Positions 57,008 through 64,000 of a DNA stretch of 64,000 nt are shown one piece after another. Numbering within the stretch: position 1 is the stretch's first letter; every line of letters begins with the position of its first letter. The stretch is from Angiostrongylus vasorum (taxonomy: Eukaryota; Nematoda; Chromadorea; Rhabditida; Metastrongylidae). The DNA is taken from NCBI GenBank assembly GCA_018806985.1, contig JADANN010000380.1:1056501-1120500 (forward strand), in the 5' to 3' direction. A model generated the notes under the pieces. The model was not told the DNA's origin. It did not search any database and worked only from the letters and a program-made list of their open reading frames with translations. Made by a program: the position numbers and the translations under genes.

Positions 57008-58742
57008 TTTGCGAATAATTCTTTATATTTCTGTTTAGCTAACACGAGGTGTTATTTAACGGATAGGATGTGTTTTTTAAGCCTAATATTTACCCAGTCG
57101 TTGAAACATATCCCAGCCCACCTCACAAATACGCAGATGTTCCTGGATCGTCTACGTACTACGCGTCCCAACAGCGCGTACGTGATGGAGTCTTTCGACG
57201 TTACAGCAGTTTATACAAACGTGTTGAATGACTCCGCAATGCAAGCCATATTCGAACTCCTTATGCAAGACAAAAGAGAAATAAATATGTATGGCTTCAA
57301 GATAGAGCAGTTGATGGCACTCTTAAAAGAATGCTTAAGCTGCTCAATCTTCAGATGGTCCGGAAATTACTACGCTCAAATAAGAGGGTTGGCAATGGGA
57401 CAACGACTGGCACCAAGCCTTGCCATTGCGTTTATGTCTAAGGTGGAAGCACCGATGACCGATCTGGAGCCGTTACTCTACTGTAGATATATAGATGACT
57501 GCTTTGTCATTTGTTCAGCACAAAAGGAAATTGACAAATGTTTCGAGTTGTTGAACAAACAGTCAGAGTAGATTAAGTTAACCCTGAGAGAAACCGAAAG
57601 AAAACTGTGCTTCCATTTCTGAACGTGCAAACTAACCTATCAGAAAACAGCTACATTACGAAGTGGTACGGAAAGTCAAGTAGTAACAACATCTTGGTTC
57701 ATTACCTCTTCTCTAACACGAAAACGGCGCTTGTGAAAAAGCATGTTTCGAACAGCCAACAACGTGTGCACAGGAAGAGAGCAAAGGAGGAGTCCCGAAA
57801 CTTGGCGCGGTAAAAAGCCATTTTTTAATGGTTTCGAAACTGTAGATAGGTGTAGAGGAAACTGCAGGCCCCTCAACGATAACTCTAGCGACAATAAGAT
57901 CCTGTTTATGCTGCGCTTAATTTCAAATGAAGTAAGTGCAGCTATAAAACGCTGCTTAAGAAGGGCCGCCCTAGAGAACTCGGTAACGATAATTGAAATG
58001 CCACCGAGTAATCTAAGACGCTAGCTTGTTCGTAACCGCCTATATGACCGTCTATGTGCAGCGCAAAATCGCATAATTTGCCCCTAATAATAGGGACCGT
58101 GATTTCATGAATTCGGGTGCAGTCTATCTGATCTCTTGTAAAGCGTGCGAGGACGAATACATTGGCGAAACGGGTAGACCACTCTGTGTACGTGCAAAAG
58201 AACACCTAGTCAGTAAACTCAAACCAAATACTCTACTAGGCACGCATAGGACGCAGGCATAACGAGGACGATTTTGAAGTAGGGGTTACGATCTTCGCAC
58301 AGTAATCGAGAACACAAGCGCGCAAAACTCTCGAGGCTTTCTGCATCAAGTCCAAAAAATCCGAAAATGGACCGGAGGGAGGAGTGCCTCATTGTCACGC
58401 GTGATACTGGGCAGTATTTAAGCTTGTTTTTCTGATGGGATGGGCACATTACGATTCCTTGTGAACTCTGTGCTGTTGGTCTTCACGTGACGTTTTCAGT
58501 GGAAGACTCACAGAAAGCGGTGAGTGTGCAAACAAGCTGTTCTATGTTCAATGTGATTGAAATCTTGGTTTAGCGTTTTTCTCTGTTTGGTTATGGAGGT
58601 GTTTAGCAGGGTAGATTGCTGTCAACTTGACCTTTCTAGGCTCTGAGGCAGGCGAAATCCGCTCAAACGTCAGCTTGTACTTAAATAAAGAAGTAAAATA
58701 ACACCTCGTGTTTGCTAAACAGAAATATAAAGAATTATTTGA
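57008..58742 (+). mobile_element. Penelope-like retroelement with GIY-YIG endonuclease
   Basis: The reverse transcriptase frame 56957-57571 shows FDVTAVYTNV, RGLAMGQRLAPSLAIAFMSK and YCRYIDDCFVICS (the YIDD catalytic box), typical of Penelope-like elements. A TAG then interrupts the conserved NNQSEYIKF-like segment, and the frame continues at 57607 (LPFLNVQTNLSENSY). After further breaks, 58105-58215 encodes a GIY-YIG-type endonuclease (AVYLISCKACEDEYIGETGR, then PLCVRAKEHL). The element is bounded by ~45-bp inverted repeats (57008-57053 and 58697-58742, AATAATTCTTTATATTTCTG... with the CACGAGGTGTTATTT motif). The right end includes a hammerhead-like core at 58638-58676. This copy is inactive. 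Confidence 0.88.
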
Positions 58743-58894
58743 TCAATGCCGAGGTTAATAGAAAGTCGGTCGTGCGAGTTACATTTGCGAATGTCTATTT
58801 GCCTTTAAAAAGTATTCCTAGAAAAGAATCTGCAAACCCTGATTGACATAACTTGGAAAGAATCAGTATGATTTCACTAGGATACGGGGTCGCC

Positions 58895-59180
58895 TGGCGC
58901 GTGGGGCGCAGTGGTTGGAGGCGCCATTGCGACACACACATGGAATCGATCCCCGTCCCCATGGCCCACCAAGCCCTCCATCCCTCCGGGGTCGGCAAAT
59001 TGGTACCAGACTTGTCTGGGAGGATAACAGCACTGGGTCAATACATCAGTAGGCCATCGCGAATCATTGTAGAGGCCGTAAATGCATTCAGTCACCTCCG
59101 ACGATACTTAATGAAATCGAATGCATGGTGCATCCTTCAGGGGACTGATCAACGCCGAGAGCTTCACCCTTTTATGGGGT
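58895..59180 (+). repeat. tRNA-derived SINE, family A, well preserved
   Basis: Head CGTGGGGCGCAGTGGTTGGAGG, then GGAATCGATCCCCG, a near-consensus body and a tail at GATCAACGCCGAGAGC. One of the clearest copies for building a consensus. Confidence 0.88.
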
Positions 59181-59494
59181 CTCCGATCGACGTTTCAGAG
59201 AAAAAAACAGTAAAAGTAAGAGATGGTTGTAGATATGTACATCCTGCCATAAAAAAGGGCTCTAACAAAATGAGGTACAGCTGATCCTGTGGTTTGACCT
59301 CGATACATGCCACGTCCTGCGAAGAATTAGCGAGCTTCTACACGATCACAAAGGAAAACTAGGTATTTCACAAGTCGGTTCTTTCTTTGCTTCTCTCTTT
59401 CAGTTTTTTTCTCGACATTTTAAAAATTTTTCACAAGTCGTTAACAAAATCTTTTCCCAGCAGCAAGATCATCTTATTCTAAACCACCCGATGA

Positions 59495-59790
59495 CGCATG
59501 GTGTGCAGATTCCAGCACTTGCGTTCAATTCGTTTCATGGAATCCGTCATCTACGAAGGGCTTCGGATTCGTATCTGGGTTCGCCTGCTGTTTGCAGATT
59601 TTGGTTTTCTTCGTAAATGTTTCCATATGTGGGTCGAGTTGATTCTTTCTGTCCGTGCTATAGCGTTTTTACATCGATTAGAGGGAATGACGTGGTCCCA
59701 GACATGTTGGGCAACAATTTCCGACCCCAGACGGGGGGGCGGGCTTTGAGAGCACGAGGCGGTGTCCAAGGTGGACCCTCTGAATATTCA
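59495..59790 (-). repeat. family D SINE fragment
   Basis: GTGTGCAGATTCCAGCACTTGCG, GAATCCGTCATCTACGAAGGGC and GTGGGTCGAGTTGATTCTTTC correspond to 30530-30690. The head side is degraded. Confidence 0.5.
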
Positions 59791-59842
59791 ACTTCATTAC
59801 AAGTACTGCGCATACCTGCACACTATTTATAGGTTATGCGGA

Positions 59843-60142
59843 TAAAATATGAAAGGATAAAGCTCTCGGCATTGATCAATTCCTGAGGGATGCGCCATGC
59901 ATTCGACTTCATCAAGCATCGTTGAAGGTGATTGAATGCATAACTGGCCTGTACATTGACTACATTCGACTTGCGGCGGCCTACCGATATATTGAGTCTG
60001 TACTGCAGTCCTCCCAGACAGGCCTGGTATCAATTTACCGACCCCGGAGGGATAGAAGGTTTGGTGGACCTGGGCTGAGGGATCGAACCCATGTGTATTA
60101 CACAGCGCCTCTAAACACTGCGCTACACAAGCTCCTTGCAGA
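59843..60142 (-). repeat. tRNA-derived SINE, family A, with target duplication
   Basis: Flanked by the 9-bp direct repeat TTATGCGGA (59834-59842 and 60143-60151), giving a 300-bp element with a B-box-like GGGATCGAACCC at about 60080. Confidence 0.9.
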
Positions 60143-60406
60143 TTATGCGGACATTATAATTAACGCCGCACATTTCCATTGAATATGACATCTTCTATAG
60201 AGAGAAAATGCATCAGGAACTTCGAGGATAGCGTTAGAAACTCAAATAAAAGAAAAGGCAGTTTTTTAATAACTAATACACTTCAATTAAACAAGTGTTA
60301 GAAAAATGTTATGATGAAATAAAGCTAGAAATCCACAACAATGGTAAAGATAGCTTTATTGCAAAAAATTATTGCTAATAATCATACACTAACATTTGTA
60401 AGTGAT

Positions 60407-60690
60407 CAGTTTTCGAATCGAACAACTTTGCTTCTCGTGCTGGCGGACCTGCCCATGGAAAGGAGGACTGCGGAAGCGAGCAGGACGAGGACGATCAGGA
60501 GCGCGGTGGCGATCAGCGAACAGCTGAGCAGCGAGACGCAGCTGCCGGCGCTGCTACTCCGTTCTAAAATCGCAAGAACGATGTTTCCGTCGTATTCAAG
60601 TGAGTAGCCAACAAGGCGGCGATACGAGTCATGAATGCTTCATACACAGCTGTATCTTGTTTAGCTTTCCACATTAAAAGTAAACATCTC
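60407..60690 (-). other. possible terminal exon of a membrane protein
   Basis: The - strand reads SSSAGSCVSLLSCSLIATAL, then LIVLVLLASAVLLSMG (a strong single membrane helix), a basic tail (GRSASTRSKVVRF) and a TGA near 60407. An overlapping upstream frame KAKQDTAVYEAFMTRIAALL looks coding but ends in TAG at the junction, which could be an intron acceptor (GATTTTAG) or a frameshift. GC content of 60430-60560 is clearly higher than its surroundings. Not assigned to a family. Confidence 0.4.
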
Positions 60691-60699
60691 AGCTTATTA

Positions 60700-62800
60700 G
60701 TGAACTTTAGCAAATGAAGTAGAAGCGGTTAAAATCTACGTATTACTGTGAACGAGACGCAGATTTCATTATTATGGCAGGATGACTTCTAATTTTGTAA
60801 AACCCAGTAGTTGAGTTTTTCTCGCTTTCTTTCGGCGAGGGGCGTGTTTTGAGAAAAGCGATGATGAACCCAGGATCCCGCCCAACACAGTACCAAGATT
60901 TCTCCGAAAATATCCTTGATGTTTGTTATGCAACAACTTCGCAGAGCACTATAAAAAATTCGCTTCATTCGTCTTTTTCGAAAACTTGGGTTATGGGTGA
61001 GTTAATACTTTAGAATAGTATTTTGCAGATATTACTTAGGTGTTTAAAGCGATACGGAGACGTGTGTTCTGCAAGGCAACGAAGTCCTCTAGTTCTCGAG
61101 TGCTCTAGTCATCGAGCACTCAACATTTCTACAAATATGTTAAAATTTGGGATTTCCTCAAATCGTTTAGTTACCTAAATTTAAAACAAATTTTATTCGA
61201 AAGCAGTACATAATAGTAGGTTTTCAACTAAGTAGTCACTTTCTCAAATCTTTTAAATAAACGATATCTTCTACGTTTATTGGGCCTAAATGAGGCTAAG
61301 TAAAGTTCGCCATGAGGAGGTCAATGGTGTATTTAGACGTTTGTTCCACTTATGTTCCAGCTGATCAAAGCAGGCACTCCTTCGATAGGCAGTTCTGAGG
61401 GTGAAACAGCTCACCACCGTCCCAGCTTCTTTCTGGGGCTTGTAGCTTGACTGGAGCGCTTCAGTGTAACGCCGCGTTCAATTCGTTTACAAGTGAGGAA
61501 TTCGTAGTCGATTCAACGCGTGTCTTTGTGTTGCAAGAAGTAGTTCAAAACTAGGGAGACGTTTAGGATTTAAGCACGAACATACGTACCTGGTCTGCTG
61601 AGCGTAAGCTCATTCCTTATCTGATGACCGTAAGCTTAATACTATTTCTTACAGCTTCCCCGCTAGAATTATCATTTCTTGGAGATTTTTTCTACTTTAT
61701 ACAAAATCTTCTAGTTATATTTATAGTACCCGATCATACACAAGTCGTTCTTATTATAAGTTCAAAACGTCCTTGTCGCTTTTAGCGTCTTTTCTAGCTT
61801 ATACCACTCCCTATCTACTTCATTTTATTTCTATTTCCTTTGAACAGTTTTTGTTGTACTCAATTTCCTGAATTCACAGTGAAAGACGAAGGACTATTGA
61901 TAAAAGATGAAAGGACGAAAAAGGAGTATGAAGTCAGCAAAATTGCATATTGCTTGTTTTCGACTATACGTGTATGATGTTGTTTACTAAGCCGTGTGAA
62001 AATGAACTCTTAGCGACTAGAAGCATCTCTCAAATTTTAAAGAATCTTGTCAGCCAATAAGCAGAAACGATGAAATTGATGATGACCGTACTGGATGAAA
62101 TCGTTTATGAAAAAAAACCTTTAATACCTGAATTTTTACTCAACAATTACTGAAGCAAGCCGGAAAGGACCCAGTTTTCCTAAAATTACGTTTCGTAATG
62201 TCTCTTGAAACAAATAAACACAACTTTGGGGAAAGTTTGTGGGTGACTTCGGAGCTTTTCCTTTTATCTACAACCGACCTATGTGCTTGCTTTGTGTGAC
62301 TACTCAATTGCTATTGCTTCCGTTATATGCTTCGCTATTTCGGAGTCGCAATCCATGAGGATGATCAGGTCCGTGAATGGCTAAAACTGCTGTGTAATGC
62401 TTTGAACGCTGGTCGAAAGTAGTCTTCTCTGGTACCCTGAGATATCTATACTAGGACAATCCCAAATCTCTATTACTGAAAATTGACGACCTTCGCGACG
62501 CAGATTTGATTAGTTGACCGAGACCAATTCAGAACGATGTAACAGGCACAAATACAGTAAAGAACAAGATTGATGAACAGGGAACGCAGCGGACAGCTGA
62601 ATCGAATCGGCGAAAAAAAGTCAGCGCACAGAAAAACTGTGGTTGTAATTTCGAGGGAAAATTGCATTGCACTGTTGGTTAAACGTATTCAGCCTATTCA
62701 CATGTATAATAAAGCAGAGAGCGAATTCTCCCTATGTAGTAAAATGATGGCCAATTATTCCTCTAAAGAAGGCTTTGAATATTATTCAGTACAATAAAAC
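60700..62800. other. intergenic, nothing assigned
   Basis: AT-rich sequence with several short open frames but no recognisable protein, RNA or repeat. Confidence 0.35.
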
Positions 62801-62807
62801 CATAAAA

Positions 62808-62926
62808 ATTCTGAGGTATGAGCAAAACTCGGCACCTCCGGTGGGCTTCGAGCCCGCGACATTCCTTATCGGAGATTCGAAGCCAATTTCGCTCATATCT
62901 CAGCATCCTTGTGGTTGTATTATACA
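62808..62926. repeat. TIR MITE, family C, short form
   Basis: The ends CTGAGGTATGAGCAAAACTC and GCTCATATCTCAGCATCCTT (followed by GTGGTTGTAT) are inverted. The centre has a tRNA-like GGGCTTCGAGCCC. Confidence 0.65.
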
Positions 62927-62999
62927 TTGCTAGAAATTAAGACACTATTGGATATATTATCATTCATCTGTGTTACAAATCTGTAATTCTTCCGTTTCC

Positions 63000-63873
63000 C
63001 CCTGTCGCGTGCAAGAGTAGCCCCGTGAGTTCTGCTCGCTCTAGTGACTCGTTGAGCTTTAGATCATTCTTCTAGGCTTTTCGTGAAGAACTCTGTCCAT
63101 CGAGTGGGTGGTCGTCCTGCAGTGCATTTAATATCCCGAGGGAATCCAGTCACTAACAGCTCTTGTCCATCGGTTGCCGCTCATACGCATTACGTGTCCG
63201 GCCCACCATATCTTCGACTGCCTGGCGTACAGAACGGCATCTTTGATTTTTGATCGTTGACGCAGATCAGAGCTTCGGATCCCATCCCCTGCTTGTATGA
63301 CACGGATACTCCCTAGCATCATCCTTTCGACTGCGCGTTTAATAACGCTGAGTGATCTTTCATCCTGCTTATGAAGCGTCCAAGTTTCTGACGCATATGT
63401 TAAGGCAGGAAGTGCAGTTGAGTCGAAAAAGGCGGGCACGGATTCGGGTGTTTTTTGTTCTCTTCACTACATCCTCGATGCTCTTGAAAGCTTCCCAAGC
63501 CGCTCGTTTCCTTTTGCTCAACTCTGGAGCTAAGTCGTTCAACATGTTGATTTTCCGTTGATTTAGATAGGTGTAACTGGAGCATTCGGAGATATTCGTT
63601 CCGTTGAGCACGAATGGGGCATGCGAAACCAATCCGTTACTCATGAACATCGTTTTTGTGAAACTTAGTCGTCGACCAATTTTTTCTACAGGTTTCATCA
63701 AAGCCGGAAAGCATTCGTTCCTCTTGGCTATTGTTTGATGTTATAAGAACGATATCATCAGTAAAGCTAAGATGGTTTAATTGCCAACCATCGATTTTCA
63801 CCCTCATGTTCTGCCACTCCAATGTTCGCATGACGTTCTCGAGGGTGGCGGTAAATAATTTGGTGGAGATGTT

Positions 63874-63875
<2 letters not shown>
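63000..63875 (-). mobile_element. RTE 3' half
   Basis: The - strand carries the RT C-terminal half. [11 protein letters not shown] has Thr for Ala in the FADD box near 63760, then YASETWTLHKQDERS, RSSDLRQRSKIKDAVLYARQ and WWAGHVMRM, with several frameshifts. Its 5' side runs into the (TA)n array at 63876. Confidence 0.85.
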
Positions 63876-63935
<60 letters not shown>

Positions 63936-64000
63936 TATATATATGTATATGTATATATATATACACATATATATGCATATATATATATATATATATCTTT
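63876..64000. repeat. (TA)n microsatellite at the window edge
   Basis: AT dinucleotide with GC/CA/TG interruptions in its second half. It interrupts the RTE reverse transcriptase. Confidence 0.95.

Noticed and set aside
58900..58970. tRNA gene suggested by A-box and B-box sequences
   Set aside because: No cloverleaf arms, no plausible anticodon stem, and the same head recurs about 15 times with a shared non-tRNA body. It is a SINE.
62840..62860. GGGCTTCGAGCCC as a tRNA T-arm
   Set aside because: It lies inside a MITE with inverted ends and has no acceptor or D arm.

Overview
The window looks like nuclear DNA of a clade V (strongylid, hookworm-type) nematode. The evidence is spliced genes with short exons and long introns, a nematode cuticle collagen, nematode-type RTE retrotransposons in several states of decay, a Penelope-like element, and many tRNA-derived short repeats. 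No bacterial-style gene organisation is present.

Layout on the + strand: the 3' half of a DOCK-C (DOCK6/7/8-like) exchange factor, about 796-15590; a glucosamine-6-phosphate N-acetyltransferase, 17010-21514; a small unrecognised gene, about 21773-22132; a myristoylated BORC subunit (BORCS5/sam-4), 22700-24614; a WASH-complex CCDC53 protein (ddl-1), 25002-27868; a PLK4-type centriole kinase (zyg-1), 30323-38771; and a BRD8-like bromodomain gene, about 41546-49695. A complete cuticle collagen (probably bli-2) lies on the - strand inside a 2.8-kb zyg-1 intron. From memory, the C. elegans counterparts of sam-4, ddl-1, zyg-1 and bli-2 all carry F59E12 names on chromosome II, which would make this a conserved neighbourhood. 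From 50 to 64 kb the window is mostly repeats, with two unassigned - strand coding-like patches.

The introns hold much of the repeat load. DOCK intron 923-5957 contains a dead antisense kinesin-5 copy whose 3' end is duplicated in inverted orientation. DOCK intron 6537-11170 contains a near-full antisense RTE element, and its last intron contains another RTE fragment. A BRD8 intron contains an internally deleted RTE. About 15 copies of one tRNA-derived SINE, five copies of a ~387-bp retroposon, TIR-bearing MITEs, foldback elements with hammerhead-like cores and a GIY-YIG Penelope element are scattered throughout.

The most notable signals are four introns that fit the reading frame only with a GC donor, recurrent +1 homopolymer breaks in otherwise intact genes, the nested collagen and the hammerhead-like foldbacks. 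The genes shown do not form one pathway. They cover actin/Rho signalling (DOCK, WASH), lysosome positioning (BORC), centriole duplication (ZYG-1), UDP-GlcNAc synthesis (GNA1), chromatin (BRD8) and cuticle (collagen).
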